From contig CAYUWB010000014.1 of NCBI GenBank assembly GCA_964448305.1, forward strand, positions 1 through 30,327: 30,327 bases of DNA, given 5' to 3'. This DNA is from Thioglobus_C sp964448305. Lineage in GTDB: Bacteria; Pseudomonadota; Gammaproteobacteria; PS1; Pseudothioglobaceae. A model generated the notes under the pieces. That model was not told where the DNA came from, did no database searches, and saw only the letters and a program-made list of their open reading frames with translations. Positions 17,589 to 25,645 of the stretch are shown one piece after another; position 1 is the stretch's first letter; every line of letters begins with the position of its first letter. Position numbers and translations under genes: made by a program.

Positions 17589-19010
17589 CTTTGATCTCAA
17601 CATTTCATTGAGTAATTTAGGGTTGGCCTTGCCCCCAGTGGCTTTCATTGCCTGACCGACAAAGAAACCTAAGATTTTTTCATTGCCAGATTTAAACTGC
17701 TCAACTTGCGGCGCATTATTAGCAATAATCTCATCAATAATCGCCTCGATTGCACCAGTATCGCTCATCTGTTTAAGGCCTTTAGCATCGATAATTTCAT
17801 CAGCACTGCCTTCACCATCCCACATCGCTTTAAACACATCTTTGGCAATCTTGCCAGAAATAGTGTCATCACCTATGCGCTGAATAAGCAGAGATAAATC
17901 TTGCGCTAAAACCGGTGAATCATCAATCTCAATTTGGTTTTTATTGAGTGAAGCCGAAAGCTCGCCCATCACCCAATTTGCACACAATTTTGCATTCGAT
18001 TCGTTACCAACCAACATGGTTTCAAAATAATCTGCCAAAGCTTTTTGCGAGGTTAGTACGTCGGCGTCATATTCGTTTAATCCAAGTTTGGCGATAAACC
18101 TTGCTTTTTTCTCCACTGGCAATTCTGGTAAATCTGCTTTAATCGACGCCATTAGTTCATCAGAAATTTCTACTGGTAATAAATCAGGGTCTGGGAAGTA
18201 GCGATAATCGTTGGCCTCTTCTTTAGATCTCATTGAACGAGTTTCGTGTTTAACCGCATCATACAAACGTGTTTCTTGAACCACTTCACCGCCATCTTCC
18301 AAAATGTCTTGTTGGCGCTCCACCTCTAGATTAATGGCTTTTTCTAAAAACTTAAATGAATTAATGTTTTTAAGCTCAGCACGTGTGCCTAATTTTTCTT
18401 GCCCCATTGGACGAATAGAAACATTGGCATCACAACGAAAAGAGCCTTCTTGCATATTGCCATCACAAATACCAATATATTGCACCAGAGCATGAATTTT
18501 CTTGGCGTAGGCTACCGCTTCTTTAGCGCTGCGCATATCCGGTTCGGAGACTATTTCTAATAGTGGTGTACCCGCACGATTCAAATCAACCGCAGTATAG
18601 TCATCATATAGATCATGGATTGATTTACCTGCATCTTCTTCTAGATGGGCACGTGTCACACCAATGGTTTTGGTGTTTTCACCAACAATGATATCAATTT
18701 CGCCCTCACCAACAATCGGCCAATCAAGCTGTGAAATTTGATAACCTTTGGGCAAGTCTGGATAAAAATAATTTTTACGATCAAAAACATTACGTTGATT
18801 AATATGTGCATTAACCGCCAAACCAAACTTAATCGCCTTGTTGACTGCTTCTTTGTTTAAAACCGGCAACACCCCTGGCAAGCCTAAATCTACCGCGCAA
18901 GCTTGTGAATTCGGCTCAGCGCCAAACTGAGTAGAGGCCGATGAAAATATCTTAGACTTTGTGCTTAGTTGCGCATGAATCTCAAGACCAATAACGGTTT
19001 CCCATTCCAT
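17580..19010 (-). CDS. gatB: Asp/Glu-tRNA(Asn/Gln) amidotransferase subunit B
   Basis: The tRNA-binding and kinase subunit of GatCAB, which phosphorylates Glu or Asp on mischarged tRNA-Gln/tRNA-Asn so that ammonia from GatA can amidate it. The conserved N-terminus MEWETVIGLEIHAQLST fixes the start at 19010, giving 476 residues; a longer frame to 19106 would add 32 unconserved residues inside gatA. A perfect AGGAGG lies 6 bases upstream. GatB motifs (LPGVLPVLN, NRAGTPLLEIVSEPD, SFRCDANVSIRP, RYFPDPDL) are present, with the YqeY-like helical tail at the end. It is the last gene of the ileS-aroB-gatCAB operon; one base separates it from the gatA stop. Confidence 0.97.
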   Translation of the reverse strand: MEWETVIGLEIHAQLSTKSKIFSSASTQFGAEPNSQACAVDLGLPGVLPVLNKEAVNKAIKFGLAVNAHINQRNVFDRKNYFYPDLPKGYQISQLDWPIVGEGEIDIIVGENTKTIGVTRAHLEEDAGKSIHDLYDDYTAVDLNRAGTPLLEIVSEPDMRSAKEAVAYAKKIHALVQYIGICDGNMQEGSFRCDANVSIRPMGQEKLGTRAELKNINSFKFLEKAINLEVERQQDILEDGGEVVQETRLYDAVKHETRSMRSKEEANDYRYFPDPDLLPVEISDELMASIKADLPELPVEKKARFIAKLGLNEYDADVLTSQKALADYFETMLVGNESNAKLCANWVMGELSASLNKNQIEIDDSPVLAQDLSLLIQRIGDDTISGKIAKDVFKAMWDGEGSADEIIDAKGLKQMSDTGAIEAIIDEIIANNAPQVEQFKSGNEKILGFFVGQAMKATGGKANPKLLNEMLRSKLT

Positions 19011-19011
19011 C

Positions 19012-20460
19012 TTAACCCTCCTCTGGCGTTTTAGTATGCCAGTCAGTTTGTTGTTGGAATTGATGAGCGATATTGAGTAACTTTGATTCAGACCAATAAT
19101 TACCAATCAGTTGTAATCCTACCGGCAAATTCTGCGCAAAACCAGCCGGAATACTCATGCCCGGCAAGCCTGCTAAGTTTGCAGAAAGCGTATAAATATC
19201 AGCCAAATACATAGATACTGGATCTTTAACTGAACCGAGATCAAACGCTGTTGTTGGTGACACTGGACCCATGATCACATCAACGTCTTTAAAGGCTTTT
19301 TTAAAGTCTTCACTAATTAGATGTCGGGTTTTCTGTGCTTTAAGATAATAAGCATCATAATAACCTGCTGATAAGGCGTAAGCGCCAATCATAATACGGC
19401 GCTTAACTTCTTCGCCAAAACCTTCTGAGCGAGAACGCAAGTATAAATCTTCTAGATCTTTCGGGTCATCACAACGGTAACCGTAGCGCACACCATCTAA
19501 GCGTGAAAGATTTGATGAGCATTCACAAGGTGCAACAATATAATAGGTCGGGATAGCGTAAGCTGAGTTTGGCAGTGACACTTCTTTAACACTTGCGCCC
19601 ATGGCTTCAAATTCTTTGACAGCGTTCATCACTTGACTCGCTACTTCATCATCTAAACCCTCTGAGAAAAACTCTTTTGGCAAACCAATGGTTAGCCCTT
19701 TAATTGAATCATTTAATGAGGCTGTATAGTCTTCTACGTCACGCTCAGCACTGGTAGAGTCTTTTTCATCAAAACCAGCCATTACATTTAACACCAGCGC
19801 TGCGTCCTCGGCTGTTTGTGTCATTGGTCCTGCTTGATCTAGGCTTGAAGCATAGGCAATCATGCCATAACGTGAGACACGACCATAAGTTGGCTTAAGG
19901 CCAGTAATGCCACACAAACTTGAAGGTTGACGAATCGAACCGCCAGTATCTGTACCAGTAGCAAAAGGTGCTAGTCGCCCTGCGACTGCTGCAGCCGAAC
20001 CACCTGAAGATCCGCCTGGGATTTTATCTGTATTCCAAGGGTTTTTAACACCGCCATAATAAGAGTTTTCGTTTGACGAGCCCATGGCAAATTCATCCAT
20101 ATTGGCTTTACCTAGCATGACTAAATCAGCTTGATTAAGCTTGTGGCTTACGGTCGCATCATAAGGGGAAATAAAATTATCCAACATTTTAGAGCCAGCG
20201 GAAGTCTTGACTCCATTGGTACAAAAAATATCTTTATGGGCGTAAGGAATGCCAGTCAAAATATTGGCACTGCCTTTGGCAATTTTATCGTCAGCTGCTT
20301 GTGCTTGCTTGATGGCTAGCTCATCAGTCACAGTAATAAAAGCATTAAGATTTGATGTGTTAATGCGATCAAGATAATGTTGAGTTAACTCAACCGAAGA
20401 AAACTCGCCTGAATTTAAACCTTGCGATAATTGCGCAATGGTTTTGTTATGGATACTCAT
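19012..20460 (-). CDS. gatA: Asp/Glu-tRNA(Asn/Gln) amidotransferase subunit A
   Basis: Glutaminase subunit of GatCAB, an amidase-signature enzyme that releases ammonia from glutamine. The Ser-cisSer-Lys triad appears as K76 (PYAHKDIF), S151 (PGGSSGGSAAA) and S175 (TDTGGSIRQP), with spacing that matches known GatA proteins. Length 482 is typical. The presence of GatCAB suggests that Gln-tRNA and possibly Asn-tRNA are made by the indirect route; glnS and asnS are not in this window, so that cannot be tested here. One base separates it from the gatC stop. Confidence 0.98.
   Translation of the reverse strand: MSIHNKTIAQLSQGLNSGEFSSVELTQHYLDRINTSNLNAFITVTDELAIKQAQAADDKIAKGSANILTGIPYAHKDIFCTNGVKTSAGSKMLDNFISPYDATVSHKLNQADLVMLGKANMDEFAMGSSNENSYYGGVKNPWNTDKIPGGSSGGSAAAVAGRLAPFATGTDTGGSIRQPSSLCGITGLKPTYGRVSRYGMIAYASSLDQAGPMTQTAEDAALVLNVMAGFDEKDSTSAERDVEDYTASLNDSIKGLTIGLPKEFFSEGLDDEVASQVMNAVKEFEAMGASVKEVSLPNSAYAIPTYYIVAPCECSSNLSRLDGVRYGYRCDDPKDLEDLYLRSRSEGFGEEVKRRIMIGAYALSAGYYDAYYLKAQKTRHLISEDFKKAFKDVDVIMGPVSPTTAFDLGSVKDPVSMYLADIYTLSANLAGLPGMSIPAGFAQNLPVGLQLIGNYWSESKLLNIAHQFQQQTDWHTKTPEEG
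19017..19022 (-). promoter_or_regulatory. Shine-Dalgarno AGGAGG that sets the gatB start
   Basis: AGGAGG on the minus strand, inside the last codons of gatA, lies 6 bases before the ATG at 19010. It decides between this start and an upstream in-frame start at 19106. Confidence 0.85.
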
Positions 20461-20461
20461 A

Positions 20462-20749
20462 TTACTCGATCACCGTTGGCACTAAATAATGTCTTTTGCC
20501 TGTCTTTGGTGCGATTGCTTGGAAAGATTCTGACTGGTCTTTTTCAGTAACCTTATCTTCGCGTAGACGCTGAGTCATGTGTAGTGGGTGCGCCATTGGG
20601 GTAATATCATCCGTATCAATCTCGGCCAATTGTTCAGCCAAACTAAGAATAGAATTTAAATCTTTGGTGTTGCTTTGAAGTTCTTCGTCGCTTAAAGATA
20701 AACGCGCCAGATAAGCAATTTGACCAACTTGCTCCTCACTTAAAGACAT
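20462..20749 (-). CDS. gatC: Asp/Glu-tRNA(Asn/Gln) amidotransferase subunit C
   Basis: Small subunit that stabilises the GatA-GatB complex. I place the start at ATG 20749 (95 residues), where the family sequence SLSEEQVGQIAYLARLSLSD begins; an upstream GTG at 20782 would add 11 unconserved residues inside the preceding gene. The central IDTDDITPMAHPL and C-terminal YLVPTVIE segments are typical of GatC. One base separates the start from the stop of the preceding gene (TAATATG), so translation is likely coupled; there is no separate ribosome site. Confidence 0.96.
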   Translation of the reverse strand: MSLSEEQVGQIAYLARLSLSDEELQSNTKDLNSILSLAEQLAEIDTDDITPMAHPLHMTQRLREDKVTEKDQSESFQAIAPKTGKRHYLVPTVIE

Positions 20750-20750
20750 A

Positions 20751-21338
20751 TTAGAACGGGAATGGCATTTTATTAATAACACTCATTGGCTTAGAGAATG
20801 AAGCACGTAAAATAGATAAATCACGCTGCATCCATGTCATAGAATCTTGCATGGTTGTCATGTTTTTGTTCATTTCTTCCATGTTGATTAACATCGGCTC
20901 TAGTGCATCCATCTTGGCGCTAACGCGAGTTAAATCAGTAGAAATTGTGTCTAAATTATCAAGTTTAGAGGCAATGGTTGTCATGTTTTTATTAACCTGA
21001 TCAAAATTCTTCTGCATGTAAGCAACCGAATTTGTCATCTTGGAAACACTATTGGACATCTTCTCAACACTGCCGACCATTGAAGTCATGTTAGTACCCA
21101 TATTTGGATCCATTGAATTCGCCAAACGAGTCATGTCAGTGGTAATGGAGTAAATAATGGTAAACATGCCAATAATAATGGCACTAAATACTGCTAAAGA
21201 CGGCAGGAAAAAACGTTCAAACTTAGTGTTAGTATGTTTTTCAACCTCTTCTAGCATTTTCTCTAAATCGCTAATGCTTGAAGTGATCATCACCTCATCG
21301 TCGTCAACTTTTTTTGAATCTTTATTAGTATCTGTCAT
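20751..21338 (-). CDS. Unknown single-pass membrane protein with Met-rich coiled-coil domain
   Basis: I do not recognise this 195-residue protein. It has an acidic cytoplasm-type N-terminus (1-40, DDDE and two helical stretches), one membrane helix (about 44-66, FLPSLAVFSAIIIGMFTI), and a long helical region (about 67-175) with regularly spaced Met/Leu/Val and many Asn, Thr and Ser. The segment NKNMTT occurs twice, 40 residues apart (117-122 and 157-162), suggesting an internal duplication. The end is SKPMSVINKMPFPF. The heptad-like spacing suggests coiled-coil oligomers. It lies between aroB (7 bases) and gatC (1 base), with AGGAT 5 bases before the ATG, so it is firmly in the operon. Its role is unknown; a membrane scaffold is one guess. 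Confidence 0.85.
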   Translation of the reverse strand: MTDTNKDSKKVDDDEVMITSSISDLEKMLEEVEKHTNTKFERFFLPSLAVFSAIIIGMFTIIYSITTDMTRLANSMDPNMGTNMTSMVGSVEKMSNSVSKMTNSVAYMQKNFDQVNKNMTTIASKLDNLDTISTDLTRVSAKMDALEPMLINMEEMNKNMTTMQDSMTWMQRDLSILRASFSKPMSVINKMPFPF

Positions 21339-21344
21339 ATTATC

Positions 21345-22424
21345 CTATTGGCAAAAGTCATTGATTACTTGATCTAAAAGCTGATGTTGGTAGTTATCAC
21401 AAATAAATGCATCGCCCAATTCTTTTAACAAAATCAAACGAATATTACCATCAATCACTTTCTTATCAACCGACATCGCTGCCATGAAATCAGAAGCAGT
21501 AATTTTACCGCTAATAGAGATTGGTAAATTAGCTTTTTCTAATAAATCTTGCACTTGATTAACAGCATCAACTGATAAATAATCTTCAAGTTGTGAGAGT
21601 TTAGCCGCCATTAACATACCAACAGAAATCGCCTCACCATGCAGATAATTACCATAGCCTAGGGTGTTTTCAATGGCGTGTCCAAAGGTGTGGCCTAAGT
21701 TTAATAAGGCACGCTTACCTGCTTCTAATTCATCTTGGGCGACGATATTGGCCTTGTCTTCACAAGATTGGTGCACTGCCTTAATGATTAAAGCTTTATC
21801 TCTAGCCATCAAACCACTCATATTGTTTTGTAAATAATCCAAGAAGTCAGCATTGCCTAATAAGCCATATTTAATCACTTCAGCCATGCCAGCTGAATAC
21901 TCACGATCTTCTAGGGTATCTAGCGTATCAACATCAATCACCACACATTTGGGTTGATAGAAAGCACCGATCATATTCTTGCCAAGCGCATGGTTAACAC
22001 CGGTCTTTCCACCGACACTTGAATCGACTTGAGAAAGTAAAGTAGTTGGGATTTGAATAAAGTTTACGCCACGTTGGTAGCTCGCTGCAGCATAACCTGT
22101 CATATCGCCAACCACGCCACCACCCAAAGCAACCAGCGTACAAGAGCGATCAAAACGCGCTTCTAATAAGGCGCTAAAAATGGTATTCACCGTGTCTAGT
22201 GTTTTATACTGTTCGCCATCAGGCAAAACCACTGTCGAAATCTGGTAATCGCCTAATAAAGATTTAACTTTGTCTAGATAAAGCGGTGCAACCGTAGTGT
22301 TAGTGACAATCATCACCTGCTTGCCGCTAATGTGCTTACTTAGAAACTCAGATTGAGATAATAAATCCTGCCCAATGTAAATAGGATAAGACTTTTCAGC
22401 TAAATCAAGATTAAGCTGTTTCAT
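21345..22424 (-). CDS. aroB: 3-dehydroquinate synthase
   Basis: Second step of the shikimate pathway: cyclises DAHP to 3-dehydroquinate with NAD+ and a divalent metal. The 359 residues contain the NAD-binding PDGEQYKTLDTV and GGGVVGDMTGYAAASYQRGV segments, and metal ligands in MAEVIKYGLLG and NLGHTFGHAIE. In most gammaproteobacteria aroB follows aroK; here it instead follows ileS, with which it shares one base (TAATG), and precedes the unknown coiled-coil gene. The link to the tRNA genes may simply be operon convenience, though both serve amino acid and protein supply. Confidence 0.97.
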   Translation of the reverse strand: MKQLNLDLAEKSYPIYIGQDLLSQSEFLSKHISGKQVMIVTNTTVAPLYLDKVKSLLGDYQISTVVLPDGEQYKTLDTVNTIFSALLEARFDRSCTLVALGGGVVGDMTGYAAASYQRGVNFIQIPTTLLSQVDSSVGGKTGVNHALGKNMIGAFYQPKCVVIDVDTLDTLEDREYSAGMAEVIKYGLLGNADFLDYLQNNMSGLMARDKALIIKAVHQSCEDKANIVAQDELEAGKRALLNLGHTFGHAIENTLGYGNYLHGEAISVGMLMAAKLSQLEDYLSVDAVNQVQDLLEKANLPISISGKITASDFMAAMSVDKKVIDGNIRLILLKELGDAFICDNYQHQLLDQVINDFCQ

Positions 22425-25195
22425 TAAGCGAACGCTCTGTTTTCGCCATCACCGGCAACATTCTCAACACAACGACCACATAATTCAGGATGTTCATCAT
22501 GACTGGCCACATCTGCTCGATGATGCCAACAACGGACACATTTTTCATGCTCACTTTTTGAAACTTTAATCATCACCCCTTCTCCTGCCTCAATACAATC
22601 ATCTGTTTGCTCACTGATAGGGTGAATTCTAGCATAAGAAGTGATAAATACAAAACGCAGCTCATCACCTAACTGAGACAATGATTGATAAACTTCATCA
22701 GAACAATAAACATCAATTTCAGCATCTAACGAAGAGCCAATGATTTTATCACTACGCATACCTTCCATTTGTTTGCGGATGGCTGGGCTGATCTGACGTG
22801 CAGTTTCAATTGAATCATTTTCATAGCCTGCAGTGAGGCCTTGATACCAATCTTGTAAGAAAATACTTTCATCATTTTCTTCCTCTAGCGTCTGCCAAAT
22901 TTCTTCTGCAGTGAATGATAACACTGGTGCTAGCCAGCGTACCATCGCTTGGGCGATATGATAAAGTGAGCTTTGTGCACTACGTCTTGCTAATGAGTCT
23001 TCCCCTGTGGTGTATTGACGATCTTTAATAATATCTAGGTAGAACCCACCCAAATCATTGGTGCAGAAATTTAAGATTAACTGCATCACATGGTGGAAAT
23101 TGTACTCATCATAACCTTGTAAAATTTGCACTTGCAGATCGGCCGTTTTAGAGACAATCCATTTGTCTAAATCTAGCATAGCATCATGATCAACCAAATG
23201 CTGGTTAGCATCAAAACCTTGCATATTGGCCAGCATAAAACGAATGGTGTTACGAATACGACGATACGAATCAGCACTGCGTTTTAAAATCTCATCTGAG
23301 ACTGTCATCTCACCAGTGTAGTCTGTACTAGCAATCCAAAGACGCAAGATATCTGCACCTAAATTATTCACCACTTTTTGTGGTAACATCACATTACCCA
23401 CCGACTTGCTCATTTTCTTACCGTCTTTATCAACGGTAAAACCATGGGTCAATACTTGTTTATAAGGCGCCTTGCCTGTAATGGCACACGATGAAATCAG
23501 TGAAGACTGGAACCAGCCACGATGTTGGTCAGATCCTTCTAAATACAAATCTGCCACATCAGATAAACCTTCTCTAGCCTTTAATACCGCATAATGAGAA
23601 ACGCCCGAATCAAACCATACGTCAAGTGTGTCAGTGGTTTTGTCGTAATCGTTGGCATCATCGCCTAAGAAATCTGCAATGTCAGACTCAAACCAAGCTT
23701 CAATACCACCTTGTTCAATTTTGTCTGAGATGGTGGCAAAAAGCGCTTTGGTATTTGGATGTAATTCACCGGTTTGTTTGTGTACAAACAGCGTGATTGG
23801 CACACCCCAAAATCGCTGACGAGAAATACACCAGTCTGGGCGATTGCCTACCATTAGCTCAATACGCTTTTGTCCCCAATCTGGAATCCACTGTACTTGT
23901 GGAATTTCACCATTAACTTTGTCTCTTAAGCCATTTTGTTGCATGGACACAAACCACTGTGGGGTTGCTCTAAAAATCACCGGAGTTTTATGTCGCCAAC
24001 AGTGCGGGTATGAGTGCTCTAATGGTTCATGTTTAACGAGTGTGTTAGCGTTTTCAAGAATCTCAATGACGCTGGCATTTGCCTTAAAAATAAACTGACC
24101 ACCTAGAAGCTCAGTATCTTCAAAAAACACACCGCGCCCATCAACAGGGCATTCTACTGGCAAATCGTATTTTAAGCCAACAGCGTAGTCCTCCTGACCA
24201 TGTGCAGGCGCTGTATGAACAGCACCCGTACCTGCTTCAGTGGTAACGTGGTCACCCAAAATTACAGGCACTTGTTTGTGATAAAACGGATGCTGAGCTT
24301 TTAACCCTTCAATCTCACTGCCTGAAAAAGTTTGCTCACCAATAACGGCATTTTCAATGCCATAACGTGAGACTGCATTCTCTGCTAAGGCCTGCGCTAA
24401 CAAGTAATATTCATCACCTGTGTCAACCAACACATAATCTAAATCAGGGTGCAAGGCTACCGCCTCATTCGCAGGCAGCGTCCAAGGGGTGGTTGTCCAA
24501 ATAACCAGTGATACTGGCTTATCAACAGAAAAAATGGAATCATCGACCAGCTTGAACTTAACATCAATCGCGTCAGATTTTTTGTCTTTGTACTCAACTT
24601 CAGCTTCAGCCAATGCAGAACCACACTCTGTACACCAATGAACTGGCTTGTAGCCTTTAGAAACATGGCCATTGTCAACGATTTCACCGAGTGCTCGTAC
24701 AATGTCTGCTTCGTATTTAAAATCTTTGGTAAGGTAAGGATTATCCCAATCACCTAAAATACCCAAGCGCTGAAAATCTTGCTTTTGCTTGGCTACTTGT
24801 GTGTCAGCATATTTGCGACACTCTGCTCTAAAATCATTCGCACTGATCTTTTGCCCAACTTTGCCTTTTTTCTTTTCAACATTCAGTTCGATTGGTAAGC
24901 CGTGGCAATCCCAACCTGGTACGTACGGTGCATCAAAACCCGACAAAGACTTTGATTTAACAATAATGTCTTTAAGTACTTTATTAACCGCGTGACCAAT
25001 ATGAATATCGCCATTGGCATACGGAGGGCCGTCATGCAGGGTGAACTTTGGCTTACCTTGATTATGCTCGCGAATACGCGCATACAAATTATCGCTTTGC
25101 CATTTTTGTAAAAAACCACCTTCTCGATTAGCCAAATTTGCCTTCATTGCAAATTTAGTTGCGGGCAGATTTAAGCTGGATTTATAATCAGACAT
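22424..25195 (-). CDS. ileS: Isoleucyl-tRNA synthetase
   Basis: Charges tRNA-Ile and edits misactivated valine. Class I motifs are visible: HIGH at 65-68 (GDIHIGH) and KMSKS near 595-600 (DGKKMSKSVGN). The CP1 editing domain lies between them (WTTTPWTLPANEAVALHPD, GTGAVHTAPAHGQEDY). The C-terminal zinc finger is complete, with cysteines at 886, 889, 906 and 909. At 923 residues it is of the eubacterial type (IleS1). It heads the ileS-aroB-hypothetical-gatCAB operon. The usual partners ribF and lspA are absent. The start at 25195 has only a weak ribosome site. Confidence 0.98.
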   Translation of the reverse strand: MSDYKSSLNLPATKFAMKANLANREGGFLQKWQSDNLYARIREHNQGKPKFTLHDGPPYANGDIHIGHAVNKVLKDIIVKSKSLSGFDAPYVPGWDCHGLPIELNVEKKKGKVGQKISANDFRAECRKYADTQVAKQKQDFQRLGILGDWDNPYLTKDFKYEADIVRALGEIVDNGHVSKGYKPVHWCTECGSALAEAEVEYKDKKSDAIDVKFKLVDDSIFSVDKPVSLVIWTTTPWTLPANEAVALHPDLDYVLVDTGDEYYLLAQALAENAVSRYGIENAVIGEQTFSGSEIEGLKAQHPFYHKQVPVILGDHVTTEAGTGAVHTAPAHGQEDYAVGLKYDLPVECPVDGRGVFFEDTELLGGQFIFKANASVIEILENANTLVKHEPLEHSYPHCWRHKTPVIFRATPQWFVSMQQNGLRDKVNGEIPQVQWIPDWGQKRIELMVGNRPDWCISRQRFWGVPITLFVHKQTGELHPNTKALFATISDKIEQGGIEAWFESDIADFLGDDANDYDKTTDTLDVWFDSGVSHYAVLKAREGLSDVADLYLEGSDQHRGWFQSSLISSCAITGKAPYKQVLTHGFTVDKDGKKMSKSVGNVMLPQKVVNNLGADILRLWIASTDYTGEMTVSDEILKRSADSYRRIRNTIRFMLANMQGFDANQHLVDHDAMLDLDKWIVSKTADLQVQILQGYDEYNFHHVMQLILNFCTNDLGGFYLDIIKDRQYTTGEDSLARRSAQSSLYHIAQAMVRWLAPVLSFTAEEIWQTLEEENDESIFLQDWYQGLTAGYENDSIETARQISPAIRKQMEGMRSDKIIGSSLDAEIDVYCSDEVYQSLSQLGDELRFVFITSYARIHPISEQTDDCIEAGEGVMIKVSKSEHEKCVRCWHHRADVASHDEHPELCGRCVENVAGDGENRAFA

Positions 25196-25228
25196 TAACG
25201 CTTATTAAAAATGATATTAAAAAGCGCA

Positions 25229-25234
25229 ATTATA
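25229..25234 (-). promoter_or_regulatory. Candidate -10 element for the ileS operon
   Basis: A perfect TATAAT on the minus strand (25234-25229) lies about 34 bases upstream of the ileS ATG. No good -35 is seen at 16-18 bases spacing (ATCAAA at best). It would let ileS be expressed independently of the FNR-type promoter further upstream. Confidence 0.45.
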
Positions 25235-25257
25235 CTTTATGGCAAAGGTTTTTTGAT

Positions 25258-25279
25258 AACGATAAACCGCTTTATCGTT
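25258..25279 (-). other. Perfect 9-bp hairpin at the end of the small membrane gene
   Basis: AACGATAAA (25258-25266) and TTTATCGTT (25271-25279) are exact complements around a 4-base loop. It covers the last codons and stop of the downstream small gene. On the minus strand no T-run follows, so it is not a classic terminator. It could protect the 3' end of a short mRNA, or separate the small-protein transcript from ileS. Confidence 0.5.
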
Positions 25280-25385
25280 GCTTAGAAAAATACAGTTTTA
25301 TTAAAATACCAACAATAATAGAAGCCACCATAAAGGCGATACCAACCCAAAATACAGTGTCATTATTAAGCTCGTTCATTGGCAT
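25272..25385 (-). CDS. Small single-helix membrane protein B (37 aa), paralogue of its neighbour
   Basis: A 37-residue frame with ATG at 25385 and a perfect AAGGAG (25396-25391) 5 bases upstream. It starts MPMNELNNDTVFWVG, continues as one hydrophobic helix (about 11-32) and ends in basic residues (SKQR), so the N-terminus is probably outside and the C-terminus in the cytoplasm. Its first 12 residues share eight identities (M-x-M-x-E-L-N-x-D-x-V-F) with the gene just upstream, so the two arose by tandem duplication. The size and basic tail recall tiny accessory subunits of respiratory oxidases (CcoM-like) or DUF3149-type proteins, but the match is only general. Three bases of its ribosome site can pair in a weak hairpin (25394-25411). 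Confidence 0.8.
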   Translation of the reverse strand: MPMNELNNDTVFWVGIAFMVASIIVGILIKLYFSKQR

Positions 25386-25444
25386 AAGCACTCCTTATTA
25401 TTTTCAATAAGAAGAGTAACATACCTGCCTAGGTCGTTAGCTTA

Positions 25445-25567
25445 TTATTTTCTAAAAACTTTAAATCTTCTACCGATAACAAAAATCACAAATGAAGCAA
25501 TGGCTAATGCCACCATCAAGATGCTCATGTAAAAAACCGGATCTGCATTTAGTTCACTCATTAACAT
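25445..25567 (-). CDS. Small single-helix membrane protein A (40 aa), paralogue of its neighbour
   Basis: A 40-residue frame with ATG at 25567 and AAGGAG (25580-25575) 7 bases upstream; an internal ATG at the third codon would be too far from that site. It starts MLMSELNADPVFYMS, continues as one membrane helix (about 11-31) and ends with a strongly basic tail (GRRFKVFRK). It is the first gene after a class II-type FNR promoter and is followed 59 bases later by its paralogue. The N-terminal M-x-M-x-E-L-N-x-D-x-V-F pattern is shared by both. I do not recognise a named family; a regulator or subunit of a respiratory complex used at low oxygen is an inference from the FNR box and the topology. 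Confidence 0.82.
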   Translation of the reverse strand: MLMSELNADPVFYMSILMVALAIASFVIFVIGRRFKVFRK

Positions 25568-25600
25568 TTTGTTTCTCCTTGTTGTTATTAAAACAAGGTC

Positions 25601-25642
25601 ATTGTATCAATGGTGTTATTGTAAGTAATTGATCTATATCAA
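25601..25642 (-). promoter_or_regulatory. FNR/Anr-activated promoter (class II geometry) for the small membrane genes
   Basis: TTGAT-ATAG-ATCAA on the minus strand (25642-25629) matches the FNR/Anr consensus TTGAT-N4-ATCAA at all ten fixed positions. TACAAT (25606-25601) is a good -10 element. The centres are 32 bases apart, so with transcription starting near 25594 the box is centred close to -41.5, the class II activator position. The 5' leader would be about 27 bases with an AAGGAG site. The box begins 4 bases after the rluB stop. Confidence 0.8.
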
Positions 25643-25645
25643 CTT

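Noticed and set aside
25159..25410. 83-codon plus-strand frame spanning the small membrane genes and the ileS start
   Set aside because: It runs antisense through ileS, its promoter region and small gene B, which have better evidence (ribosome sites, paralogy, FNR promoter).
25386..25444. 18-codon frame overlapping the start of small gene B
   Set aside because: Too short, no ribosome site, and no similarity to the two paralogues.
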